Source of the DNA: Acidobacteriota bacterium
GTDB taxonomy: Bacteria > Acidobacteriota > UBA4820 > DSQY01
Assembly (NCBI GenBank): GCA_022759065.1
Contig: JAEMPZ010000051.1
Coordinates: forward strand, 1 to 5,865
DNA length: 5,865 bases
Direction of reading: 5' to 3'
This document shows positions 1-5,865 of the stretch, one piece after another. Each line of letters begins with the position of its first letter. Within the stretch, counting starts at the first letter, position 1. Both the position numbers and the translations under genes were made by a program. Under the pieces are notes generated by a model. The model was not told the origin of the DNA. It saw only the letters and a program-made list of their open reading frames with translations, and did no database searches.

Positions 1-6
1 TACCCA

Positions 7-1254
7 ATGCGGAAGAACAATGCCTCCCGCCGCGCCTTTCTGGGCTCCGCGGCCAAGTTGGGCGCCGCATTGGGAACCCTGGCGCTTGCCGAGAGCTTTC
101 CATCAATAAGAAAAATCGCCGGGCTTGAGGAGCCGCTGGCTGAGGAGCTCGCGCCGCTGGACCAGTTGATCCGCCAGGCGCCGGTGGCTCGTTACTGGGC
201 GTCGCCCGGGAGCGCCGCGTCATGCGCCATCTGCCATGATGCCCCTTTGACGAACGGCGCAAATGCACACAAACACAAGGCCAACCTGGTTGAGTGCCTG
301 CTCTGCGCCAACCGCTGCGTTATCGCCGAGGGCGAGAGGGGCCGCTGCCAGGCAAGGCTAAACGTGCGCGGCCAGCTTTTGAGCCTCGTATACGGCAGGC
401 CGATCACCGAACACGTTGACCCTATCGAGAAGAAACCTTTTTACCATTTTCTGCCGGGCAGCGAGGCCTACTCTATCGCGACCTCCGGCTGTCCGTTGCG
501 CTGCCGGTTTTGCCAGAACTGGCAGATCTCACAGGCAAGGCCGGAGGATTATTCGGTCCAGTTCACTCCTCCAGGTGCGCTTGTAAAAAGGGCATCAGAG
601 AAGAAAGCCCCGGTCATCGCCTTCACCTACAACGAGCCGACCGTCTTCACGGAATACCTCTGCGACACGGCGAGGGAGGCGCGCAAGGCAGGGCTGCGTT
701 GCGTCCTGGTCTCGTGCGGATTCATGAACGAGGCGCCGCTTTCGGAGATGATAGAGGTCCTTGACGCCATAAAGATTGACCTCAAAGGCTTCTCGCCCGA
801 TTTCTACCGGGATGTATCGTCCGCGAGGCTGGAGCCTGTCCTTAGAAGCATCAAGCAGGTGGCAAAATCGGGACGCCACCTGGAAATAGTCAACCTCGTC
901 GTCCCCACGCTCAACGATTCCGAGAAAATGGTGCGGGAACTGGCCAAATGGGTCGCCTCCGAAGCGGGGCCGGACGTCCCCTTGCACTTCACTCGATTCC
1001 ATCCCGACTTTCAGCTTTTGAATCTTGCGCCAACGCCCGTGGAAACGCTGGAGCGCGCCAGGGATATGGCGATGCGCGAGGGGCTTAAATACGTTTACGT
1101 CGGGAACGTCCCAGGCAACCCGGGCAACAACACTTACTGCCCGTCTTGCAAGGCGGCATGCATCGAGCGAAGCGGTTTCTTCGTGACGAAGGTAAGGATG
1201 AAGGACGGGAAGTGCGCCGCCTGCGGCTACCCGATAGCGGGGGTTTGGAAGTAA
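7..1254 (+). CDS. amrS: AmmeMemoRadiSam system radical SAM enzyme with Tat-signal extension
   Basis: This 415-residue protein belongs to the PflA-like radical SAM family that accompanies Memo and AMMECR1 proteins; its substrate is unknown. The radical SAM cluster motif CxxxCxxC is seen as C162, C166 and C169 (GCPLRCRFCQNW). It is preceded by a cysteine set (C97, C100, C104, C114) and the family-typical VDPIEKKPFYHFLPGS. TYNEPT lies at 207-212, DAIKIDLKGF at 253-262, and a C-terminal CxxC...CxxC zinc-ribbon-like pair at C378/C381 and C403/C406. The core matches the family from about residue 92. The preceding extension is extra: SRRAFLG at 7-13, a hydrophobic stretch and an ALA-ES cleavage-like site near 28 form a Tat-type signal, and CAICH at 73-77 is a CxxCH motif. 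ATG at 7 gives a sensible short n-region, but only 6 nt are visible upstream, so the ribosome site and promoter cannot be judged. The next gene starts 20 nt after the stop. Family assignment is confident; export and haem binding are inferred. Confidence 0.95.
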   Translation: MRKNNASRRAFLGSAAKLGAALGTLALAESFPSIRKIAGLEEPLAEELAPLDQLIRQAPVARYWASPGSAASCAICHDAPLTNGANAHKHKANLVECLLCANRCVIAEGERGRCQARLNVRGQLLSLVYGRPITEHVDPIEKKPFYHFLPGSEAYSIATSGCPLRCRFCQNWQISQARPEDYSVQFTPPGALVKRASEKKAPVIAFTYNEPTVFTEYLCDTAREARKAGLRCVLVSCGFMNEAPLSEMIEVLDAIKIDLKGFSPDFYRDVSSARLEPVLRSIKQVAKSGRHLEIVNLVVPTLNDSEKMVRELAKWVASEAGPDVPLHFTRFHPDFQLLNLAPTPVETLERARDMAMREGLKYVYVGNVPGNPGNNTYCPSCKAACIERSGFFVTKVRMKDGKCAACGYPIAGVWK

Positions 1255-1263
1255 GCGCTTCTT

Positions 1264-1269
1264 GGGAGG
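1264..1269 (+). promoter_or_regulatory. Shine-Dalgarno site deciding the start of the amrB-amrA fusion
   Basis: GGGAGG lies 5 nt before the ATG at 1275. It favours this start over the in-frame ATG at 1146, which would overlap amrS by about 109 nt and place 43 unrelated residues before the signal peptide. Confidence 0.75.
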
Positions 1270-1274
1270 CTGAG

Positions 1275-2810
1275 ATGTGCTGCAAATGGGTTCTTGCTTT
1301 GGCGCTGTTGGCTTTCCTGGGATTTTCCGGCAAGAGCTTGTCGCTGGAAACCGGCCAAACGGCCATCCGCGAGCCCGTGGTCGCCGGAAAGTTCTATCCA
1401 TTGGAGGCGGGCAAGCTGGAGGGCGCCGTAAAAGGCTTTCTAGAAGACGCCGTCCCCGCGAGGGGAGAAAAGCCAATAGCGGTGGTCGTTCCTCACGCTG
1501 GGTACATCTTCTCCGGCCAGATCGCCGCCGACGCTTACAAGCAGGCCATGGGCAACGGCTGGGACGTCGTCGTGGTCCTCGGCACGAACCACACCCTCGC
1601 CGGTTTTGAAGGCATCCACGTTTATCAAGGCGCCGGATTCAAGACGCCGCTCGGCGTAATTCAGTGCGACCAGGCGCTCGCGAAGGCCCTTCTTGAAACT
1701 GCCCCTGGCGCGGCGTCGAGACCGGAGATCGAAATGAAGGAACACTCGGTCGAGGTACAGGTTCCATTCATTCAGGCCGCCTTTCCAAAGGCGAAGCTCC
1801 TGGCGGCGGTGGTCGCGACGGAGGACCCAACGCTGCTTGGCCGCTTCGGCCAAGCGCTCGCGAAGCTCCTGGCGGGGCGCAAGGCCCTCATAGTCGCCTC
1901 TTCTGACCTCTCTCACTACCCGTCGCGGGAAGACGCGCCCGCGGTTGACAGAAAGACTCTTCGAGCGATCGCCTCGATGGACCCGGCCTCTTTGACCGCC
2001 ACCGTCGCGAGCTCGATGGAATCAAGGACGCCAAACCTCGGGACGTGCGCCTGCGGCGAAGGCGCGATCATCGCGGCGATGGCAGCGGCCAAAGCTCTCG
2101 GGGCGACGCACGGAGCCGTCTTGAGCTATGCCAACTCCGGCGACACGACTGTGGGAGAACCTGGCCGAGTCGTCGGTTATGGAGCGGTGGCGTTTTTCTC
2201 GGGCCCAGGAGCCACTGACGCCAGCGCCATCGAGCCGATGCCGCCCGCGCCCCAAAGCGCCCCTCTCACGGATGGCGACAAGGCTTACCTCCTTTCGCTC
2301 GCCCGCAAGACCCTCTCCCGTTACCTTTTGACAGAAACGGTCCCCCTGCCTCGCGCCGTCACGCCAGGCCTTCGCCAGCGCCGAGGCGCGTTCGTCACCT
2401 GGACGGAGCACGGAGAGCTTCGCGGCTGCATCGGCAGAATGGTGGCCGACGAGCCGCTCGCCTTGACGATATCGCGCATGGCGCTGGAAGCAGGGCTGAA
2501 CGACCCGCGCTTTGCGCCGGTCAAAAGCTCCGAGCTTCCTCTTCTCAAAGCCGAAATTTCGGTGCTGACGCCGTTCGCTCCGATTGCCAGCCCGAGCCAG
2601 ATACGCATAGGCGTTGACGGCGTCCTCTTGCAGAAAGGCGGGGCGAGCGCGGTCTTTTTGCCACAGGTCGCGCCGGAGCAGGGCTGGGGACGAGAGGAGC
2701 TTTTGAACAATCTCTGCCGCAAAGCGGGGCTCTCCGGTGACTGCTGGCAAAGCGGCGCCAAGCTTTCCACTTTCCAGGCGATCGTCTTCTCGGAGGAGAA
2801 AGAACGCTGA
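1275..2810 (+). CDS. amrB-amrA: Fused Memo-like / AMMECR1-like protein (AmmeMemoRadiSam proteins B and A)
   Basis: This 511-residue two-domain protein joins components that are often separate genes. Residues 1 to about 23 (MCCKWVLALALLAFLGF followed by SGKS) look like a Sec signal peptide or an N-terminal anchor. The Memo-like domain spans about 30-310. Its probable metal or active-site residues are H74 (VVPHAGYIFSG), H106 (GTNH), H157/E160 (EHSVEVQVPF), D211/H214 (SSDLSHY) and C260 (CGEG). They correspond by motif to the conserved His, Asp, His and Cys of Memo proteins. A Pro/Ala-rich linker (about 311-330) leads to the AMMECR1-like domain (about 332-508), with the hallmark LRGCIG at 382-387 (C385) and NDPRF at 409-413. 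The domain functions are unsettled: Memo resembles extradiol dioxygenases and binds metal, and AMMECR1 has no proven reaction. The start at 1275 is supported by GGGAGG five nt upstream. The gene follows amrS by 20 nt and its stop overlaps the next gene. Confidence 0.93.
   Translation: MCCKWVLALALLAFLGFSGKSLSLETGQTAIREPVVAGKFYPLEAGKLEGAVKGFLEDAVPARGEKPIAVVVPHAGYIFSGQIAADAYKQAMGNGWDVVVVLGTNHTLAGFEGIHVYQGAGFKTPLGVIQCDQALAKALLETAPGAASRPEIEMKEHSVEVQVPFIQAAFPKAKLLAAVVATEDPTLLGRFGQALAKLLAGRKALIVASSDLSHYPSREDAPAVDRKTLRAIASMDPASLTATVASSMESRTPNLGTCACGEGAIIAAMAAAKALGATHGAVLSYANSGDTTVGEPGRVVGYGAVAFFSGPGATDASAIEPMPPAPQSAPLTDGDKAYLLSLARKTLSRYLLTETVPLPRAVTPGLRQRRGAFVTWTEHGELRGCIGRMVADEPLALTISRMALEAGLNDPRFAPVKSSELPLLKAEISVLTPFAPIASPSQIRIGVDGVLLQKGGASAVFLPQVAPEQGWGREELLNNLCRKAGLSGDCWQSGAKLSTFQAIVFSEEKER
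1835..1855. repeat. Perfect 9-bp inverted repeat with 3-nt loop inside the Memo-like coding region
   Basis: GCTTGGCCG and CGGCCAAGC flank the loop CTT. The repeat lies wholly in coding sequence (around LGRFGQA) and could fold as a strong mRNA or DNA hairpin. No T-tract follows, so a terminator is unlikely. Chance in GC-rich coding DNA is a reasonable alternative. Confidence 0.4.
2792..2809 (+). promoter_or_regulatory. Strong ribosome binding site with probable CTG start codon
   Basis: GGAGGAG (2792-2798) stands 8 nt before CTG at 2807-2809, which overlaps the preceding TGA as CTGA. In this frame there is no ATG, GTG or TTG between the stop at 2738-2740 and GTG at 2855. Starting at 2855 would remove half of the first membrane helix and leave no convincing Shine-Dalgarno site. 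Initiation at CTG is therefore the best reading, with translational coupling to the upstream gene. Confidence 0.6.
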
Positions 2811-4948
2811 GAGCGCTGAACCGCGCTGGCATCTGGCTTTTCGCCACGGGCTTCGTGACGCTCCTGGGACAGGTCGTTCTCCTGCGCGAGCTATGCGTGG
2901 CCTGCTACGGAAGCGAACTGGCCTATCTGCTCGGCTTGGGCGCGGTCATGACAGGAACCGCGCTCGGAGCGCTCGCCGGCCAGAGATGGCCCGCTTCTTC
3001 TCAAGAACAGCCGCGATTCCTCCTGCTCTTTCTCGCTATCCTTTTGCCGGCATCGGCCGTCGTCGCGCGATTGCTGACCGTGCTCTTTCACGGCACGCCC
3101 GGCGCCTTCCTCCCTTTCCCCGAACAGTTGGCGGGAGCTTTTTTCGCGATGTCGCCGGCGGGGTTCGTGGGCGGCCTGCTATTCCAACGCTGCGCGGCGA
3201 TTTCGGCCGGCGAAAAAACCTCGCTGGCGCGCGCTTACGCCATCGAAAGTCTGGGAAGCATGGCCGGAGGCGCGGCGTCGGCGCTCTTGCTGGCCTTTGG
3301 CGTCTCAAATTTCTCGGCGGGTTTGCTCTGCGGCGCGGCCTCATTGCCGGTTGCCCTTTTGCCGCGAAATGGTAACCGGCGGAGGTGGCTTTGGGTCTTT
3401 GCAGCACCGGCAATTGTTATTCTTGCCGCGTCTTTCGCCTTCGCGGGCAAAATTGACAGGGGGCTAAACGGCCTCACTCATCCAGGCGTTGTCCTTCAGA
3501 AGGACACTCCCTACGGCAGGCTTCTGGTAACGCGCTCCGAGGGCCAGATGGCCGTTTTTTTGAACGGGGCGCTCGCGTACGAGAGCCAGGGGACGAGCGC
3601 CGAGGAGTTCGTCCATCCGGCGACATTGGAAGTCGCTTGTCCTGATGCAGTCCTTATCATGGGCGGGGCCACCTCCGGGCTGGCCGCCGAAGTCCTGCGC
3701 CACCACCCCAAAAGAGTCGTTGACGTCGAGCTTGACGCGGCGCTTGTAGATGGCATTTCGCCGTTTCTTCCGCCGGAGTCGCGCGAAGCGCTGGCGGACA
3801 AGCGCGTCAAAGTGGAGATTGCGGATCCCAGGCGCTACCTTGAAAACAACGGCCAATGGGATCTCATCCTTTGCGCAATGCCGGGGCCGGACTCATTGGG
3901 CGCCAACCGCTTTTACACCCGCGAGTTTTTCGAGCGGTGCAAAAACCGGCTTTTGCCTGGAGGCGTTTTGGCCTTCCGGCTCCAAAGCGCCGAAAACCTC
4001 TGGACGCCTTTGATGCTTCAGCGGGCGGCGAGCATCCACGGGGCTCTCTCTTCGGTGTTCGCGGACACGCTCGTTCTTCCAGGCACGACCAACCTCTATA
4101 TGGCTTCAATGTCCAGGCTGGCGAGGGAGCCGGAGCTTCTTGCCGCGCGATATCAAGAGCGCGGAATCGAGGCGCGGCTCGTGACGCCCCAGTACATTCG
4201 CTACCTGCTGACCAACGACAGGACGGCGGAGGTGGCCTCTTTGCTTGCTTCAACAAAAGCCGAGGCGAACAGCGACGCGCGGCCGGTCTGCTACCCGCTG
4301 GCGCTCCTTCTCCACCTGTCGCGGCTTTTCCCTCGCCTTGGAACGATCGCGCTTCCGCGTCCAGAAACCTTCTCGCCGTGGCTCTGGGGCGCGGCCATCA
4401 TCGCCACCGCCATGATTTTTATCACGCGCAAAAACAAGCGCGCGAGCGCGCTCATTCTAGCGGCAGCCGCCGGCTTTTCGGGAATGGTCCTTGAAACGGG
4501 GCTGCTTCTGGCTTACCAATCCAGCCGCGGCGCGCTGTTTCAAGAGATCGGCCTTCTGTTGACGCTCTTCATGGCCGGGCTTTCCGCCGGCGCGGCGGCG
4601 GCCGGCCGTTTCGCCCCTCGCCAGGCGTGGTTCAATTGGGCCGCTTCATTGGCTCTCGCGTCCACGGCCGCGCTCGCGGCCATCTGCGTGCGCTCGGGAG
4701 TGGCGTGGAACATATTCTCGGCCGGCGCGCTGATTCTTTGCGCGGGCTTCTCGTCCGGATGCCTTTTCGGCGTGGCGGCTTTCATGCGCGAAAAGGCCGG
4801 CGGCGCCATTTACGGCGCAGACCTCATCGGAGGCGTAATCGGCGCCATAGGCGGCGGCGCGATCATGCTCCCCTTCTTCGGCCTCGCCCCAAGCGCCCTC
4901 TTCGTCGCCGCAATCGCCCTCGCCTCCACGGCCCCGCGAATGAAGTGA
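2807..4948 (+). CDS. Polytopic membrane protein with spermidine-synthase-like domain
   Basis: The protein is 713 residues from CTG at 2807, or 697 from GTG at 2855. Numbering here is from CTG. About seven hydrophobic segments occupy 7-214, including AGIWLFATGFVTLLGQVVLL as helix 1. A soluble spermidine-synthase/Rossmann-like domain spans about 216-516, and six or seven further helices fill 525-708. In the soluble domain LIMGGATSG (G286-G291) replaces the usual GGGDG loop, an acidic strand end follows (VVDVELD, E308), then DPRRYL (D340), RFYTREFF (368-375) and LLPGGVLAF (382-390). The segment where aminopropyltransferases carry D-x-x-D-P reads CAMPGP (356-361), so both catalytic aspartates appear lost. 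The Rossmann fold may still bind SAM or a related nucleotide, but spermidine synthesis is doubtful. The gene is coupled to the AMR fusion gene, which suggests a shared membrane-linked task. Family architecture is confident; the reaction is unknown. Confidence 0.85.
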   Translation: MRALNRAGIWLFATGFVTLLGQVVLLRELCVACYGSELAYLLGLGAVMTGTALGALAGQRWPASSQEQPRFLLLFLAILLPASAVVARLLTVLFHGTPGAFLPFPEQLAGAFFAMSPAGFVGGLLFQRCAAISAGEKTSLARAYAIESLGSMAGGAASALLLAFGVSNFSAGLLCGAASLPVALLPRNGNRRRWLWVFAAPAIVILAASFAFAGKIDRGLNGLTHPGVVLQKDTPYGRLLVTRSEGQMAVFLNGALAYESQGTSAEEFVHPATLEVACPDAVLIMGGATSGLAAEVLRHHPKRVVDVELDAALVDGISPFLPPESREALADKRVKVEIADPRRYLENNGQWDLILCAMPGPDSLGANRFYTREFFERCKNRLLPGGVLAFRLQSAENLWTPLMLQRAASIHGALSSVFADTLVLPGTTNLYMASMSRLAREPELLAARYQERGIEARLVTPQYIRYLLTNDRTAEVASLLASTKAEANSDARPVCYPLALLLHLSRLFPRLGTIALPRPETFSPWLWGAAIIATAMIFITRKNKRASALILAAAAGFSGMVLETGLLLAYQSSRGALFQEIGLLLTLFMAGLSAGAAAAGRFAPRQAWFNWAASLALASTAALAAICVRSGVAWNIFSAGALILCAGFSSGCLFGVAAFMREKAGGAIYGADLIGGVIGAIGGGAIMLPFFGLAPSALFVAAIALASTAPRMK

Positions 4949-4954
4949 ATTCAC
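4945..4954. repeat. 10-bp perfect palindrome at the end of the operon
   Basis: GTGAATTCAC overlaps the stop codon of the membrane-protein gene. A weak imperfect stem (4954-4960 with 4965-4971, one mismatch) follows. Neither has a T-tract, so no confident intrinsic terminator can be called after the operon. The palindrome may be incidental. Confidence 0.25.
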
Positions 4955-4983
4955 CACAAAAGAATTTGGGGAGAAGAGCACGC

Positions 4984-5012
4984 TTGACCTCTCCTGCATA
5001 CAAAACCATAAT
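4984..5012 (+). promoter_or_regulatory. Sigma70-like promoter for the methyltransferase gene
   Basis: TTGACC at 4984-4989 and CATAAT at 5007-5012 each match the consensus hexamers at five of six positions, with an optimal 17-nt spacer. Transcription would start near 5019, leaving a leader of about 130 nt before the ATG at 5149. The site lies in the only sizeable gap of the window, which supports separate transcription of the last gene. The leader contains short complementary segments (5047-5051 with 5066-5070) but no recognisable riboswitch. Confidence 0.55.
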
Positions 5013-5148
5013 TCATCATGCACGGCGAAGCGTCAAGGCACGTGGAGGCCAGCCGGTGCTTGAAGTGGCCGCAAAGGGCAAGATGCAACCGCATTTGTTT
5101 GTTGCTCGCTTCTCTTTTGAATGCAGCTAACTTGAGTTGGTGTCTCGT

Positions 5149-5775
5149 ATGCCGAAGACAGGGCCATTTGAAGAACATAGCGACAGATACGACGAGTGGT
5201 TCGAAAGAAACCGCGATGTCTATCATGCTGAATTGGAGGCGATTCGCCAACTAATTCCCTCTCCTAACGCCAAAGGCCTGGAAGTGGGCGTCGGCTCAGG
5301 CAAGTTCGCTGTGCCCTTGGGGATAAAGATCGGCGTGGAACCGTCGGAGAGGATGGCAGCAAAAGCCGAAAAATGCGGAATCCTGGTTTTTCGAGATGTA
5401 GCGGAAAATTTGCCGTTCTCCGATTGCGAGTTTGACTTTGTGCTGATGGTGACGACCATCTGCTTTGTTGATGACATCCTCAAATCCTTCAGGGAGGCGT
5501 CCCGAGTGTTGAAGCCGCGCGGATGTATCATTGTGGGATTCGTGGATAAAGAAAGCGAATTGGGCAGAAAATATATTGACAGGCGAAATAAAAGCGTCTT
5601 CTACAAAGAGGCTACCTTCTTCTCCGTAGCGGAAGTATGCAAGCATCTCACCGATGCTGGTTTTGGTAATATGACATTCAAGCAGACGCTGATTCCAGGA
5701 GAGAAGAAAGAAACGATTCAGGATGGCTTTGGCAAAGGCGGGTTCGTAGTAGCCAAAGCCGTAAAGAACGCCTGA
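5149..5775 (+). CDS. Class I SAM-dependent methyltransferase (type 11)
   Basis: This 208-residue soluble protein has a Methyltransf_11-like Rossmann core at about 43-130. Motif I is LEVGVGSGK at 44-52, with E45, G47, G49 and G51. The acidic end of strand 2 is E64 in GVEPS, AENLPFSDCEFDFVLM lies at 85-100, and the post-II motif VLKPRGCIIVGF at 120-131. The N-terminus (SDRYDEWFE, 11-19) and the C-terminal GKGGFVVAKA resemble a common family of small uncharacterised methyltransferases. The substrate cannot be read from sequence. ATG at 5149 is preferred; TTG at 5137 and GTG at 5140 are in frame, and no strong Shine-Dalgarno is present (GGTG at 5139-5142 is the best match). The coding sequence is visibly lower in GC than the operon upstream. 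It has its own promoter, so a functional link with the AMR genes is not assured. Confidence 0.88.
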   Translation: MPKTGPFEEHSDRYDEWFERNRDVYHAELEAIRQLIPSPNAKGLEVGVGSGKFAVPLGIKIGVEPSERMAAKAEKCGILVFRDVAENLPFSDCEFDFVLMVTTICFVDDILKSFREASRVLKPRGCIIVGFVDKESELGRKYIDRRNKSVFYKEATFFSVAEVCKHLTDAGFGNMTFKQTLIPGEKKETIQDGFGKGGFVVAKAVKNA

Positions 5776-5818
5776 TACCAAATTGCCGCCAAAAGATCAC
5801 AATATCACTCCTTCCCGC

Positions 5819-5860
5819 GCCGTCTGATTCCGGTCTCCCGCTGGTCGCCGGAATGACGGC
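5819..5860. repeat. Long hairpin, palindromic dispersed-repeat-like element or terminator
   Basis: GCCGTC (5819-5824), a 2-nt bulge, and ATTCCGG (5827-5833) pair with CCGGAAT (5848-5854) and GACGGC (5855-5860) around a 14-nt loop, giving 13 base pairs. On the minus strand the element begins GCCGTCATTCCGG. This resembles intergenic palindromic repeats with a GTCATTCC(G/C)G core that occur in many copies in some bacterial genomes. It follows the methyltransferase stop by about 43 nt and could also end transcription, although only ATTTG follows before the window ends. Confidence 0.55.
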
Positions 5861-5865
5861 ATTTG

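Noticed and set aside
1146..1274. Longer start for the Memo-AMMECR1 fusion at ATG 1146
   Set aside because: It would overlap the end of amrS, bury the signal peptide 43 residues in, and ignore GGGAGG correctly placed before ATG 1275.
595..1476. Long minus-strand open frame opposite amrS and the start of the fusion gene
   Set aside because: It is a shadow of GC-rich coding sequence. The translation is Arg/Pro-rich and resembles no family, and the + strand genes there are clearly genuine.
1791..1875. 16-bp exact direct repeat (1791-1806 and 1860-1875)
   Set aside because: The copies are 69 nt apart in the same frame and encode similar AKLLA segments. This is most likely coincidental codon reuse in GC-rich alanine/leucine helices, with no sign of a mobile or regulatory repeat.
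5019..5148. Possible integron attC-like site or structured riboswitch in the leader of the methyltransferase gene
   Set aside because: AGCTAAC and GTTGG resemble core-site fragments but do not satisfy the paired RYYYAAC/GTTRRRY pattern. The short stems are weak and match no riboswitch I recognise.
4951..5250. Minus-strand 99-codon reading frame across the intergenic region
   Set aside because: It runs antisense into the methyltransferase coding region, shows no recognisable domain, and conflicts with the promoter and leader on the + strand.

Overview
The window carries four genes, all on the + strand. Three of them form a compact operon that encodes an AmmeMemoRadiSam (AMR) system and a polytopic spermidine-synthase-like membrane protein. 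The fourth is a separately promoted SAM-dependent methyltransferase. The high GC content of genes 1-3, the Shine-Dalgarno sites, and the Tat and Sec signals point to a Gram-negative bacterium. It could be a Desulfobacterota, Nitrospinota or Acidobacteriota-type lineage, possibly from a metagenome, but the sequence alone does not fix the taxon.

Layout. At 7-1254 is the AMR radical SAM enzyme (amrS). It has an unusual N-terminal extension of about 95 residues carrying a twin-arginine signal and a CxxCH motif. At 1275-2810 is a single protein that fuses the Memo-like (AmrB) and AMMECR1-like (AmrA) components behind a Sec-type signal peptide. At 2807-4948 is a membrane protein with an N-terminal helical bundle, a central spermidine-synthase/Rossmann domain and a C-terminal helical bundle. 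It has no ATG, GTG or TTG far enough upstream to include its first helix, and apparently starts at a CTG that overlaps the previous stop as CTGA. The gaps (20 nt, then a 4-nt overlap) argue for co-transcription and translational coupling.

An intergenic stretch of about 200 nt (4949-5148) follows. It contains a good sigma70-like promoter (TTGACC, 17 nt, CATAAT) and a leader of about 130 nt. Next come a class I methyltransferase gene of lower GC content (5149-5775) and a 13-bp hairpin (5819-5860) resembling dispersed palindromic repeats of the GTCATTCCGG type.

How the genes may work together. The AMR trio is a recurrent genomic association whose chemistry is not established. What stands out here is that both soluble AMR proteins carry export signals and are coupled to a membrane protein. 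This suggests a version of the system that acts at or outside the cytoplasmic membrane. The synthase-like domain of that membrane protein lacks the usual catalytic aspartates, so it is unlikely to be a true aminopropyltransferase. The envelope-localised system is an inference. The signals, motifs, fusion and spacing are read directly from the sequence.
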